Below, one piece after another: positions 51,186-60,134 of a stretch of 64,000 nucleotides of DNA (its first letter is position 1; each line of letters starts with the position of its first letter). Below the pieces are notes generated by a model. The model had not been told where the DNA came from, did not search any database, and worked only from the letters and a program-made list of their open reading frames with translations. The DNA comes from Streptosporangium canum (lineage in GTDB: Bacteria > Actinomycetota > Actinomycetes > Streptosporangiales > Streptosporangiaceae), in the NCBI RefSeq assembly GCF_900113865.1, contig NZ_FOQY01000002.1, positions 124,001 to 188,000 of the forward strand, given 5' to 3'. The position numbers were made by a program, and so were the translations under genes.

Positions 51186-54083
51186 GTGCATGGTGCGGGG
51201 TTGGAGTTCAGGATCCTGGGGCCGCTCGAAGTGCTCCACGGGCCTGATCACGTGGCGGTCAAGGCCGCCAAGTTGCGGATAGTGCTCGCGGCTCTGCTGC
51301 TCGACGCCAACAGGGTCGTCTCCGTCGAGACGTTGACGGACCGGCTGTGGGGCCAGGACCCGCCCGACGGCGCCCGCAACACCTTGCAGAACTACGTGTT
51401 CCGGCTGCGTCGCCTGCTCGGCGGCGCCGGGACCGGCACGCCCCTGCTGACGAGCCACCGCGGTTACCTGATCGAAGTGACCGCCGGCGCGCTTGACCTC
51501 GACCGCTTCGACGTCCTGCTGCGTCGTGCCAGAACGGCCGCCACCGCCGACGAGATGGAGCAGGCGTCGACGCTGCTGCGGGAGGCGTTGCGGCTGTGGC
51601 GCGGCGAACCCCTGCTGGACGTTCCGTCGGAGACGCTGCGGCGGGACGTCGTCCCGGCGCTGCGCGAGCGCAGGCTGGACGCGCTCCAGCTCCGGATCGA
51701 GGCCGACCTGGCCCTCGGCCGCCATGAGCGCGTGCTCGCGGAACTCCAGGAACTGACCACCGCCCATCCACTGAGAGAGCGGTTCTGGGCTCAGCGCATG
51801 CTGGCGCTGTACCGGTCGGAACGCCGGGGCGAGGCCCTGTGCTGCTACCGCGAGGCCCGGGAGACACTGGTCTCCGAGCTCGGCGTCGACCCGGGCGCCG
51901 AACTCCGCGAACTGCACCAGCGGATGCTGTCCGCCGACCCCGCGCTCGTCAACGCGGGCGATTCGAAGACGAGCGGAAACCTGCCGGCCGAAGTGACGAC
52001 GTTCGTCGGCCGGCAGCGGCAGCTCGCCGAGATCGGGCGGCTGCTGGCCGCGGGCCGCCTGGTCACCCTGACCGGCGTGGGCGGGGTGGGTAAGACCAGG
52101 CTGGCGCGGCGGACGGGCGCGGAGCTGGCTTCCAGGTTTCCCGGCGGCGTGTGGCTGGCCGATCTCACCGCGCTGGTCGAGCCGCGCCTGCTCGCCCGTA
52201 CGGTGGCCCATGCCCTCGGTGCGCGCGACCAGTCGGCCCGTCCCAGCGTCGACGTCCTGCGCGATCACCTGCGTGACACGCGGTTGCTGCTGGTGCTCGA
52301 CAACTGCGAGCACGTGGTGGGCGCGGTCGCGACCCTGGTCGACACCCTCCTGCGGGCCTGCCCCGGCCTGCGCGTGCTGGCCACCAGCCGGCAGCGGCTC
52401 GCCGTACAGGGCGAGCACGTCCTGCTGGTGCCGCCGCTCCCGCTGCCTCCGGCGACCGATCCGCAGGCCGCGGACACCGGCCCACCGCTGACCGACTACG
52501 ACGCGGTGGCGCTGCTCGCCGACCGCACCGCGGCCGCCGCGCCCGCCTTCCGGATCGACCGGCACAACCGGGCGCTCGTCGTCCAGCTCTGCCGGCGGCT
52601 CGACGGCATCCCACTGGCGATCGAGCTCGCGGCCGTACGGCTGAGCACCCTGGCCATCGGCGAGATCCTCGATCGCCTCGACGACCGGTTCCGGTTGCTG
52701 GCCGACGGCACCGCGCAGGTCACACCCCGCTATCACCAGACCCTCCACGACGTGATCAGTTGGAGCTACGACCTCTGCACCGAACCCGAGCGCCTGCTCT
52801 GGGCGCGGTTGTCCGTCTTCTCCGGCGGGTTCGACCTCGAGGCGGCCGAGGCGGTGTGCTCGGGCCCTGACGTCCCCCGCCGGGATGTCATCGACATCCT
52901 GGCGGGCCTGGTGCACAAGTCGATTCTCGGGGTGAGCACCCGGGCCGCCCGCACGCGCTACCGGCTGCTGGAGACCGTCCGGCAGTACGGCCGGCAGCGG
53001 CTGGCCGACCTCGGCCTGCACGACGCCGTACGCCGCCGCCACCGCGACCACTACCGGCGGCTGGCCGCCGGAGCCGCGGCCGGCTGGTGCGGCCCGTGCG
53101 AAGTGGAATGGCTGTCCCGGCTGCGGCAGGAGCTGCCGAACCTGCGTTCGGCGCTCGACTTCTGCATCACCGAGCCGGGGCAGGCCGCCATCGGGCTGGA
53201 GATCGCCGCCAACCTCACCCGCGTCCGGTTCTGGTTCTTCAGCAGCACCATCGGTGAGGGCCGGCACTGGCTGGAGCGTACGCATGCGCTGTCCGCACCG
53301 GCTGCCGGAGCGCTGGGCACCGGCGCGGTGGCGATGCTGAGCTGGCTGTCCCTGGTTCAGGGCGACAAACGGGCCACCGAGACGTTCCTGGCCGACTGCA
53401 GGGCCTCGGCGGCCGAGGCGGATCCCGCCGCCGCCTACCTCGAAGGTGTCCACGCGCTGCTCGTCCGAGGCAGCGTCCAGGCCATCCCGCTGCTGGCGCG
53501 GGCGAGAGAGATGTTCCGGCAGGCCGGCGCCCGCGGTGACGCCCACATGGCCACCATGTTCTGGGCCATGGCCTGCGCCTTCCTCGGAGACCGGGACACC
53601 GCGGTCGCCGCGGGTGACGACTACCTCGCCGAGGCCGAGGCGAGCGGCGCGGCATGGGCCTACTCGTGGGCGTTGTGGACGCTCGGCCTCGTCGAACTGC
53701 GGAACGGCGTCGCGGCCAGATCCGCCGAGCTGTTCCGTGAGTCACTACGCCGCCAGCAGGACATCGACGACCGCTGGGGCCCCGCGTGGGGCTCAGAGGC
53801 GCTCGCCTGGGCCGTTTCCGCCACTGGCGACCACGCCTTCGCCGCCGAGCTCCTCGGTGCCGCAGGGCGCCTGCGCCGGATGACCGGCGTGGGACTCATC
53901 GGCCTGCGCCCGTTCCACGACGCCCACACCGAGGCCGAGGCACTCGCACGCCGGGCGCTGGGCGCCGAGGAGTACGAGTCCGCCTACGAACGGGGGAGCC
54001 GGGCCGGCGACGTCATCCTGTTCACATGCGCGGGCGCGCGGAACGTCGCAGACGGAGACGGAGACGACCGGCCCTCGCCGTGA
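51186..54083 (+). CDS. SARP/AfsR-family transcriptional regulator with NB-ARC ATPase domain
   Basis: 965 residues. Residues of about 5-95 are the OmpR-like winged helix (LEFRILGPLEVLHG, TLQNYVFRLRRLLGG), 100-250 the BTAD domain (RFDVLLRRARTA, RLDALQLRIEADLALGRHE), then an NB-ARC ATPase (GVGGVGKTRLARR near residue 300, LLLVLDNCEHV) and a helical C-terminus. Such proteins activate antibiotic clusters by binding direct repeats at 11-bp spacing. Two such repeats lie downstream at 54272-54292, before the broken cluster. The start is GTG 51186 (no clear ribosome site) or TTG 51201. Confidence 0.9.
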   Translation: MHGAGLEFRILGPLEVLHGPDHVAVKAAKLRIVLAALLLDANRVVSVETLTDRLWGQDPPDGARNTLQNYVFRLRRLLGGAGTGTPLLTSHRGYLIEVTAGALDLDRFDVLLRRARTAATADEMEQASTLLREALRLWRGEPLLDVPSETLRRDVVPALRERRLDALQLRIEADLALGRHERVLAELQELTTAHPLRERFWAQRMLALYRSERRGEALCCYREARETLVSELGVDPGAELRELHQRMLSADPALVNAGDSKTSGNLPAEVTTFVGRQRQLAEIGRLLAAGRLVTLTGVGGVGKTRLARRTGAELASRFPGGVWLADLTALVEPRLLARTVAHALGARDQSARPSVDVLRDHLRDTRLLLVLDNCEHVVGAVATLVDTLLRACPGLRVLATSRQRLAVQGEHVLLVPPLPLPPATDPQAADTGPPLTDYDAVALLADRTAAAAPAFRIDRHNRALVVQLCRRLDGIPLAIELAAVRLSTLAIGEILDRLDDRFRLLADGTAQVTPRYHQTLHDVISWSYDLCTEPERLLWARLSVFSGGFDLEAAEAVCSGPDVPRRDVIDILAGLVHKSILGVSTRAARTRYRLLETVRQYGRQRLADLGLHDAVRRRHRDHYRRLAAGAAAGWCGPCEVEWLSRLRQELPNLRSALDFCITEPGQAAIGLEIAANLTRVRFWFFSSTIGEGRHWLERTHALSAPAAGALGTGAVAMLSWLSLVQGDKRATETFLADCRASAAEADPAAAYLEGVHALLVRGSVQAIPLLARAREMFRQAGARGDAHMATMFWAMACAFLGDRDTAVAAGDDYLAEAEASGAAWAYSWALWTLGLVELRNGVAARSAELFRESLRRQQDIDDRWGPAWGSEALAWAVSATGDHAFAAELLGAAGRLRRMTGVGLIGLRPFHDAHTEAEALARRALGAEEYESAYERGSRAGDVILFTCAGARNVADGDGDDRPSP

Positions 54084-54271
54084 TCTCCGGGTGCTCACGG
54101 CTGGCATCCGTACCCCTCCACGTGCACCACAACGCCATCGCGGCCGTTCTCCGGCCGAATACCGGCATCGTCGTCCCTCCGTCGTCGCGCGGCGGCCGCA
54201 TCACGTCCGGAAGAGTGCTTCAGACCGGTGGTTCACCGGTCACCGGCCTCTTCCACGCTGCTCGTTCCGGA

Positions 54272-54292
54272 GTGACCGCCGCGTGACCGCCG
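54272..54292 (+). promoter_or_regulatory. SARP-type direct repeat GTGACCGCCG, 11-bp spacing
   Basis: Two identical decamers at 54272-54281 and 54283-54292 exactly 11 bp apart, the geometry of SARP binding sites. They precede the small-peptide gene by about 97 bp in the otherwise gene-free interval 54084-54388. Confidence 0.45.
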
Positions 54293-54388
54293 GGTCAGGG
54301 GCCGGCCCCATTCTCCTTGGCGGGGGCACGGACGATCGCCCGGGAAACGACAGAAGGAAACAGCGGCATTCTCTGCAGGAGGTCTGTA

Positions 54389-54499
54389 ATGCACGATCCC
54401 CACGTGAGCATCGCGAGTCCCCTGCCGGAGCGGCCGTCATGGAGCGACGACGTCCTCGATCCCGCGCTGGAGCCCGGCACCGCCGCGGCACCGAACTGA
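54389..54499 (+). CDS. 36-residue peptide gene, possible precursor
   Basis: ATG 54389 follows a perfect AGGAGG at six-base spacing, the best ribosome site in this part of the window. The product starts MHDPHVSIASPLPERPSWSD and ends in ALEPGTAAAPN; it is acidic in the middle, without signal peptide or membrane segment and without cysteines. Downstream come a broken DUF6445 gene and a broken CmcI-like gene, and upstream a SARP regulator. A ribosomal peptide precursor or small structural partner is conceivable; no family is recognised. Confidence 0.55.
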   Translation: MHDPHVSIASPLPERPSWSDDVLDPALEPGTAAAPN

Positions 54500-54523
54500 T
54501 CCGGTCGAAAGGAGACCGCGCAC

Positions 54524-54797
54524 ATGCACAAGGCGATCCACGTCGTCGACGGCTTCTACCCCCGCGCGCCGCTTGACCGCGACGCGACGGGAGAATCTCC
54601 GGCCTTCAGGCCGGGGAGGAGTTCAAAACCGCCTGCTGCTGTTCAGGGGACGTGAGCTGTTTCACGCGCCGCTCGGCGGCCAGGGCGCGAGGCCGGAGGA
54701 CTTCCGCCTGACCCAGATCTTCTGCTTCGACGAAGTCCGCGGGGCCGTTCCTCCGCTGACTCCTGCGGGGAGGGGGGGACAGGAGCGGGGCGGGCAC
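54524..54797 (+). pseudogene. DUF6445-like gene, internally deleted and split by an IS605 end
   Basis: ATG 54524 (AAAGGAG nine bases upstream) begins MHKAIHVVDGFYPRAP, an N-terminus of the DUF6445 type (VxVVDDFxPxP). After LD the frame is broken by a 49-bp insert (54578-54626). Beyond it, in a frame shifted by one, comes a DUF6445-like C-terminus (NRLLLFRGRELFHAPLGG then FRLTQIFCFD). About 150 family residues between the two parts are missing. The family is probably 2-oxoglutarate/Fe(II) oxygenase-like. Confidence 0.6.
54578..54626 (+). mobile_element. Solo right end of an IS200/IS605-type element
   Basis: The stretch GAATCTCCGGCCTTCAGGCC followed by GGGGAGGAGTTCAA is the typical IS605 right end: an imperfect hairpin with a TTCA loop and TTCAA at the cleavage point (54622-54626). 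TTGAC, a typical IS605/TnpB target motif, lies directly before it at 54573-54577. Removing exactly 54578-54626 rejoins the host frame (LD-NR). No tnpA or tnpB remains. Confidence 0.65.
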
Positions 54798-55010
54798 ATG
54801 ACGGAGTCCCCGGTGGAGCGGCACCCGTCCCGCGAGGGCTACGCCTGCGGCCAGGAGGTGCAGGGACCGCTGCGAGGGCGGGAACTCAACCTGTTCAAGA
54901 ACGTCTGGGACCTGGCGATCTACCAGCGACTCCTGCTGGAGGTCCGGCCGCGTTCGATCATCGAGCCGGGCTCCGGAACCGGTGCCGGCGCGCTGTGGCT
55001 CTCCCCGATC
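54798..55010 (+). pseudogene. CmcI-like (cephalosporin hydroxylase/methyltransferase) gene, N-terminal fragment
   Basis: ATG 54798 starts MTESPVERHPSREGYACGQE and continues with LNLFKNVWDLAIYQRLLLEV then RPRSIIEPGSGTGAGALWL, the N-terminal helix and SAM-binding motif I of CmcI-type proteins. Similarity ends near 55007, after about 70 of the expected 200-odd residues, where unrelated sequence begins. Confidence 0.65.
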
Positions 55011-55057
55011 CGTCATGGCCGCCCGCCGCCCATTACCGGCAAAGTCGAAATGCCCAG

Positions 55058-55420
55058 TCACGCGGCCGCGGTCCTGACGGCCTCGACGAACCGGCCCGCG
55101 TCGGGGATGGAGAGGACCACCTCGTCGAACTCGCCGCCGGAGCTCGCGCGGTCCAGCAGCAGGTGCACTCCGGGCAGGTTGCGGTTGGCCGACACCAGCT
55201 GGCGCGGGCCACCGTAGATGCCCCAAACGCCGATCTTGGTGTGGCCCGACACCGTCAATCCCTTTCTCGCACCGTGCGGGATGCGCAGCGGCTGATCGGT
55301 GACGACCGCCTGCCGTACCGCCGGCAAGGGGATGGTGTGCCGGGCTCGTCCGGTGAAGATCCGTTCCCACGCGCCGAACTCGATAGTGATCGAACCACTG
55401 GTGATCATGACGGTTGCCAT
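55058..55420 (-). CDS. PH-domain-like hypothetical protein
   Basis: 120 residues of mainly beta-strand character (ITIEFGAWERIFTGRARHTI, LPAVRQAVV, GHTKIGVWGIYGG) with a terminal helix (DAGRFVEAVRTAA). The layout resembles small bacterial PH-like proteins; the function is unknown. It lies three bases after the HTH regulator and shares its operon. Confidence 0.65.
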   Translation of the reverse strand: MATVMITSGSITIEFGAWERIFTGRARHTIPLPAVRQAVVTDQPLRIPHGARKGLTVSGHTKIGVWGIYGGPRQLVSANRNLPGVHLLLDRASSGGEFDEVVLSIPDAGRFVEAVRTAAA

Positions 55421-55423
55421 GGG

Positions 55424-55966
55424 TCAGCCTTTCGTCAAGGGAAGAAGGATCGTCGCCAGCAGGCGGGGCGCCCGGTCGCCGCCCGGCTCGTTCGCCAGCA
55501 GGGGTTGCATCAGCTCGGTGAAGCCCTGGGCGAAGCGGATGAACTCCTCGTCGTTCAGGTGCAGCACCGTCTGCTGGTAGCCGACGCCGTCGGCCACCAG
55601 GTCGATGTTCCCCCTGGCGAGGTAGCGCGAGAACTCCGACAGCAGGCTGGAGACGAACGCGGTGAAATACCGCGCGTGGTCCTCGGGGGAGGCCGAGGCC
55701 AGCGTCTCGGCGGTCGGCGTCACCCCGCCCTCCGGCAGCGCGTACACCCGCTCCGTCGCGCCTCCGACCTTGCGCTCCTCCACGACGTTCAGCATTCCGG
55801 CCTTGGCGAGAGTGGCGATATGCCGGTACAGCGTCGCCTGGGGCACGTCGGGCAGCAGGCGGGCCAGGTCGGACGGCGTACGGCGACCGCCGGCGGTGGC
55901 GCCCAGGATCCGGATGCGCACGGGGTGCAGCGCCAGCTCGGTCCAACGCTCTTTCGAAGTGCTCAC
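55424..55966 (-). CDS. HTH regulator (ArsR-like winged helix, YobV-like C-terminus)
   Basis: 180 residues from GTG 55966. Winged helix: HPVRIRILGATAGGRRTPSD, LARLLPDVPQATLYRHIATL and AKAGMLNVVEERKVGGATER. The C-terminal helical part probably senses a ligand. ATTATCGATAAT, 14 bases before the start, is a likely autoregulatory operator. Confidence 0.82.
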   Translation of the reverse strand: MSTSKERWTELALHPVRIRILGATAGGRRTPSDLARLLPDVPQATLYRHIATLAKAGMLNVVEERKVGGATERVYALPEGGVTPTAETLASASPEDHARYFTAFVSSLLSEFSRYLARGNIDLVADGVGYQQTVLHLNDEEFIRFAQGFTELMQPLLANEPGGDRAPRLLATILLPLTKG

Positions 55967-55980
55967 AGGACAACGATATC

Positions 55981-55992
55981 ATTATCGATAAT
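55981..55992. promoter_or_regulatory. Operator candidate ATTATCGATAAT
   Basis: Perfect 12-bp palindrome just upstream of the HTH gene at 55424-55966. The rest of 55967-56240 is moderately A/T-rich and shows no gene. Confidence 0.55.
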
Positions 55993-56240
55993 GAGAGGGA
56001 AGCTGTGCGCGTCCGCGCATGATCCGAAGCTTGATCACGTGTCAGATGCGTGCCAGAACAGGCGGGGAACCACGGTGACTCGACCCGCGCTGACCTGCAC
56101 CCCCGTTTTCCCAGCTCAGAGCAGCAAGGTCAGTAGATGACCCTCAAGCTGACAGCACGGATTTGCTTCTATCGCTCGCCTCGACTCCAACAGCTGACGA
56201 TCTTGACGCTGCACCACGGCGATGGCAGCATCCAGTCACA

Positions 56241-56561
56241 ATGACTATCGACTCCTCAAACCCGAACGAGCAAAACTACAAGCCTCTGGCCTTCATCCTC
56301 GTCTTATTCAGCTCCATCCTTATGGTCATGCCGATCGACGTCGTGATCAAGGTGAGCGAGTCCGTGCGACACCCGGTTACTCCGGTGTTTATTCCGGCAT
56401 TGATCTTGGTCGGATTGCCTACGCTCGGGGCTCTCGTCGGAGCCTTCCTGAGGTTCCAGGGACCTGGTGGCAGATTATTCGGGGTCATATTGGGGATCTT
56501 TATCGCCAGCGTGATCCTGATGGCACTGCTCGTTTGCTGGCTTTTCTACTCCGTCGACTGA
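56241..56561 (+). CDS. Small hypothetical membrane protein
   Basis: 106 residues from ATG 56241 with three hydrophobic segments (PLAFILVLFSSILMVMPIDV, PVFIPALILVGLPTLGALVG, GVILGIFIASVILMALLVCW). Base composition is clearly lower in G and C than the neighbours, suggesting foreign origin. No ribosome site is obvious and no family is recognised. Confidence 0.5.
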   Translation: MTIDSSNPNEQNYKPLAFILVLFSSILMVMPIDVVIKVSESVRHPVTPVFIPALILVGLPTLGALVGAFLRFQGPGGRLFGVILGIFIASVILMALLVCWLFYSVD

Positions 56562-56701
56562 TCTGCCCCAGGACATCGCCCCGCCGAGGGCAGCGGGGTT
56601 GCAATGCAGAGTTGTTCGGAGCCGTTCAGGACGGCCACACGTTCTTTGGTCGGCCTTGAGCATCCGGAACAGCCCAAGGTCGATCGTGTCGTGTTCAACC
56701 T

Positions 56702-56808
56702 CGCGGGATATATGCGGGATGATCTTCTGCGGTCATGACGGGGAAGGGTGCTTCCGCCCTGGCGAGAAGCCCTGTCACTGCTTGGAAAGTAGCCCTCTTG
56801 AAAACCGC
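56702..56808. repeat. Diverged 107-bp direct repeat, copy A
   Basis: Matches 60135-60241 over the same length from CGCGGGATA to GAAAACCGC with perhaps a quarter to a third of bases changed. On the minus strand both copies are open in one frame and give related peptides (AVFKRATFQAVTGLLA here, AVFRRAAFQTSTGPSV in copy B), so they are probably remnants of two copies of a former gene. Confidence 0.6.
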
Positions 56809-56884
56809 TGCCTCTGACTACGGGCGGCCGTGAGGGGCTGCGGTCGCTAGCCGGGTTTGGTGTCCTTCAGGTAGTGCTGCCTGG

Positions 56885-57033
56885 TCCAGCCCGGATCGTG
56901 CACTGCGCGGCTGGCGCCGTGGCGCCGCCGGTATCGCGCTGTCCAGCCCGGACTTGCGGACCGTCTCGACCAGCGGCACCGATCCGGCCTGCGTGACCAC
57001 ACCTCGGCCACCACCTTCGACGCGGACACGCGG
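56885..57033 (-). pseudogene. IS1380-family transposase remnant
   Basis: About 50 codons on the minus strand (RVRVEGGGRGVVTQAGSVPL then VETVRKSGLDSAI) resemble the N-terminal part of IS1380 transposases; after a frameshift RAVHDPG follows, the next conserved element. The rest of the transposase is gone. The surrounding interval 56562-57289 has no intact gene. Confidence 0.6.
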
Positions 57034-57289
57034 GCAGGCGACATATGTTCGTGACGACCTCCAGGAGACGGCGGCGCGCTCGACGGCGTTCGGGCCTTGC
57101 CGACAAGGGAAAGAACGTCTGGTTCCGCAGCCGTATCCGTAGGCCGACGAGACATCCGCCTGGGCCAACCCCGCGTACCTGTACGCGGCGCGCCACCGCT
57201 TCACGAGGGGCTTGTCAGTTCCAGCGGGCGCCAAAAGGCAAAGGCAAGGAGATCTCCCTCCCTGCCACTATCAAGGTATAGCGCACTGG

Positions 57290-57308
57290 GGGGCTTGCGG
57301 CAAGACCC
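57290..57308. promoter_or_regulatory. Rifamycin-associated element (RAE)
   Basis: GGGGCTTGCGGCAAGACCC, a 19-bp inverted repeat, essentially the RAE described upstream of rifamycin-resistance genes in actinomycetes and some Bacilli. It ends 57 bases before the rph start and mediates induction by rifamycins in the systems studied. Confidence 0.85.
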
Positions 57309-57365
57309 GGGTCGTGGCGCAAAATCGTCGGCCGAGGCCACAATCTGCAGAAATGAGGGCACGAC

Positions 57366-60005
57366 GTGCATGTGTTGTTGTCGACGTATGGGGGACGCGG
57401 TCACGTCGAGCAGTACGTGTTGGATCTTCAAGAGGTTGACGAGACGCAGGTTGCGGTCGTTGGCGGCAAGGGCGCGCACCTGGGCGGGCTGTCGCGGATC
57501 GAAGGCATCCGCGTGCCGGGTGGCTTTTGCGTGACGACGGACGCCTTCCGGCGGATCATGGCGGAAGCACCGTCGATCGACGATCGGCTCGATGAGCTGT
57601 CGCGTTTGAACCCGGACGACCGGGAGGCGATCGGCACGCTCAGCGCGCAGATTCGCCGGACCATCGAAGGGATTGCCATCCCTGGCGATCTCGCGGCGGC
57701 GATCACCCGCGCGCTCGCCCAGCTCAGCGAGCAAGCCGCCTACGCCGTCCGATCCAGCGCGACGGCAGAGGACCTGCCGACGGCATCCTTCGCCGGCCAG
57801 CAGGACACCTACCTGAACGTCGTGGGGCCGACGGCGATCCTCCAGCATGTCAGACGGTGCTGGGCATCACTGTTCACCGAGCGGGCCGTGACCTACCGCC
57901 AGCGGAACGGCATCGACCACCGTACGGTCCACATGGCCGTGGTCGTGCAGCAGATGGTCTTCCCGCATGCGGCCGGCATCCTGTTCACGGCCGACCCTGT
58001 CACGGGCAATCGGAAGGTCGCCACCGTGGACGCCGGCTTCGGCCTCGGCGAGGCCCTGGTCTCCGGCCTGGTGAACCCGGACGTCTACAAGGTGCGACAC
58101 GGCGAAGTCGTCGCCAAGGCGATCGCCGCCAAACAGCGTGCCGTGCACGCCCTGCCGGCCGGCGGTACACAGGAAGTGGCGATCGACTCGCAGCGGCAGG
58201 AGCAGCCGGCGCTGACGGATGCGCAGGTCGTGCGGCTCGTGCGGCTCGGGCGGCGGATCGAAGCGCACTTCGGTCACCCGCAGGACATCGAATGGTGCCT
58301 GGTCGATGATGGCTTCCAGATCGTTCAGAGCCGGCCGATCACCACGCTGTTCCCCATCCCCATCCCCGAGACCGACGACCAGGAGAATCACGTCTACGTC
58401 TCCGTTGGTCATGGGCAGATGATGACCGATCCCATGAAGCCCCTGGGGCTCTCCGTGTGGCGGCTGACGGCCATGGTGCCGATGTGCGAGGCCGGCGGGA
58501 GGCTGTTCGTCGACGTCACCCGGCGTCTGGCCTCGCCCGCGAGCCGCGCCGGCCTCCTGGACGCCATGGGGAGAGGCGATCCGCTGATCAGGGACGCTCT
58601 GGAGACCGTCCTCGACCGCGACGATTTCGTCCCGTCGCTCCCGGACGCGGGTCCCGGCGGGCCGCCGGCCAGCGGTGCGTCCACCCCGATCGAGACCGAT
58701 CCGGCCATCGTCACCGAGCTGATCGAGCGCAGCCAGGCATCCGTCGCCGCCCTGGAGCGCGACATCCGGACGAAGACCGGACCGGCGCTGTTCGACTTCC
58801 TGCTGGAGGCATTCGAGGAGCACAAGCGAGTCCTCAGTGATCCGCTGAACCTTCAGGCGATCATGGCGGGGATGGAGGCCACGTGGTGGCTCAACGACAA
58901 GCTGCAGGAGTGGCTGGGCGAGAAGAACGCCGCTGACACGCTGACGCTGTCCGCCCCCGACAACGTCACCTCGGAGATGGGACTGGCGCTGCTCGACGTC
59001 GCGGACGTGATCCGCCCGCAGCCGGAGGTGGTGGCGTTCCTGCAGGGCGTCGAGGACGAGGGCTTCCTGGACGAGCTGGCGAAGCTCGCGGGCGGGACCG
59101 AAGCGCGCGACGCCATAGAGGCCTACCTCGACCGGTACGGCATGCGCTGCGTCGGCGAGATCGACATCACGAGGCCACGTTGGCGCGAGCGCCCCACCAC
59201 GCTCGTGCCCGTGATCCTCGACAACGTCAGGAACTTCGAGCCGGGCGCCGCCGAGCGGCGCTTCGAGCAAGGGCGGCAGAGGGCGCAGAAGAAGGAACAG
59301 GACGTGCTGTCACGCTTGCGGGCCCTGCCGGACGGGGACCGGAAAGCCGACGAGGCCAAGCGGATGATCGATCAGGTCAGAACCTTCATCGGGTACCGGG
59401 AGTACCCGAAGTACGGCATCATCAGCCGCTACTTCGTCTACAAGCAGGCCCTGCTGGAGGAGGCCGAGCGCCTCGTGCAGGCCAACGTGCTTGCTGAGAA
59501 GGAGGACATCTTCTACCTCACGTTCCAGGAACTTCACGACGTCGTGCGCTCGAAGCGGGTGGATGACCAGCTCATCCAGCAGCGCAAGGACGCGTTCCGG
59601 TCCTACCACGCGCTCACACCGCCCCGGGTGCTCACATCGGACGGTGAGGCCGTCACCGGGGCGTACCGGCGCGACGACGTGCCGACCGGCGCCCTGATCG
59701 GCCTACCGGTTTCCGCCGGGACCATTGAGGGAAGGGCCCGCGTCATCCTTGACATGGCGCAGGCCGATCTCGAGGCGGGCGACATCCTGGTCACGACCTT
59801 CACCGACCCCAGCTGGTCGCCGCTGTTCGTCGGAATCGCGGGCCTGGTGACGGAGGTGGGCGGCCTGATGACCCATGGCGCAGTGATCGCCCGGGAGTAC
59901 GGCTTGCCGGCCGTCGTGGGCGTGCAGCAGGCCACCCGGCTGATCCGGGACGGGCAGCGGATCCGCGTGCACGGAACCGACGGGTACGTCGAGATCCTGC
60001 CCTGA
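57366..60005 (+). CDS. rph: Rifamycin phosphotransferase (RPH)
   Basis: 879 residues, close to the roughly 870 of known RPH enzymes, which inactivate rifamycins by transferring the beta-phosphate of ATP to the C21 hydroxyl. Domains in order: ATP-grasp (VGGKGAHLGGLSRIEGIRVP, AVRSSATAEDLPTASFAGQQ), rifamycin-binding region opening with GHGQMMTDPMKPLGLSVWRL, and the swivelling His domain with the phosphorylated His near residue 837 in GGLMTHGAVIAREYGLPAVV. PPS/PPDK paralogues lack the central motif. The GTG start is not well supported; homology begins at QYVLDLQEV, 15 codons in. The RAE upstream confirms the assignment. Confidence 0.92.
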   Translation: MHVLLSTYGGRGHVEQYVLDLQEVDETQVAVVGGKGAHLGGLSRIEGIRVPGGFCVTTDAFRRIMAEAPSIDDRLDELSRLNPDDREAIGTLSAQIRRTIEGIAIPGDLAAAITRALAQLSEQAAYAVRSSATAEDLPTASFAGQQDTYLNVVGPTAILQHVRRCWASLFTERAVTYRQRNGIDHRTVHMAVVVQQMVFPHAAGILFTADPVTGNRKVATVDAGFGLGEALVSGLVNPDVYKVRHGEVVAKAIAAKQRAVHALPAGGTQEVAIDSQRQEQPALTDAQVVRLVRLGRRIEAHFGHPQDIEWCLVDDGFQIVQSRPITTLFPIPIPETDDQENHVYVSVGHGQMMTDPMKPLGLSVWRLTAMVPMCEAGGRLFVDVTRRLASPASRAGLLDAMGRGDPLIRDALETVLDRDDFVPSLPDAGPGGPPASGASTPIETDPAIVTELIERSQASVAALERDIRTKTGPALFDFLLEAFEEHKRVLSDPLNLQAIMAGMEATWWLNDKLQEWLGEKNAADTLTLSAPDNVTSEMGLALLDVADVIRPQPEVVAFLQGVEDEGFLDELAKLAGGTEARDAIEAYLDRYGMRCVGEIDITRPRWRERPTTLVPVILDNVRNFEPGAAERRFEQGRQRAQKKEQDVLSRLRALPDGDRKADEAKRMIDQVRTFIGYREYPKYGIISRYFVYKQALLEEAERLVQANVLAEKEDIFYLTFQELHDVVRSKRVDDQLIQQRKDAFRSYHALTPPRVLTSDGEAVTGAYRRDDVPTGALIGLPVSAGTIEGRARVILDMAQADLEAGDILVTTFTDPSWSPLFVGIAGLVTEVGGLMTHGAVIAREYGLPAVVGVQQATRLIRDGQRIRVHGTDGYVEILP

Positions 60006-60134
60006 CCGACCACACCGAGAAGCCTGAGTCGTACAGGGCGAGGCGCCCGGCCATATGGCCGATGAGGGCGCGTTGACAGTCCTCCACGGCGTCACCTTCT
60101 CGATCTCCCGGTCATTATGTCGGTGGCCGGCCGG

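Noticed and set aside
57366-60005. Assignment of this gene as phosphoenolpyruvate synthase or pyruvate phosphate dikinase.
   Set aside because: The central region with QMMTDPMKPLGLS and the RAE upstream are specific to rifamycin phosphotransferases, and the PEP/pyruvate-binding domain is absent.
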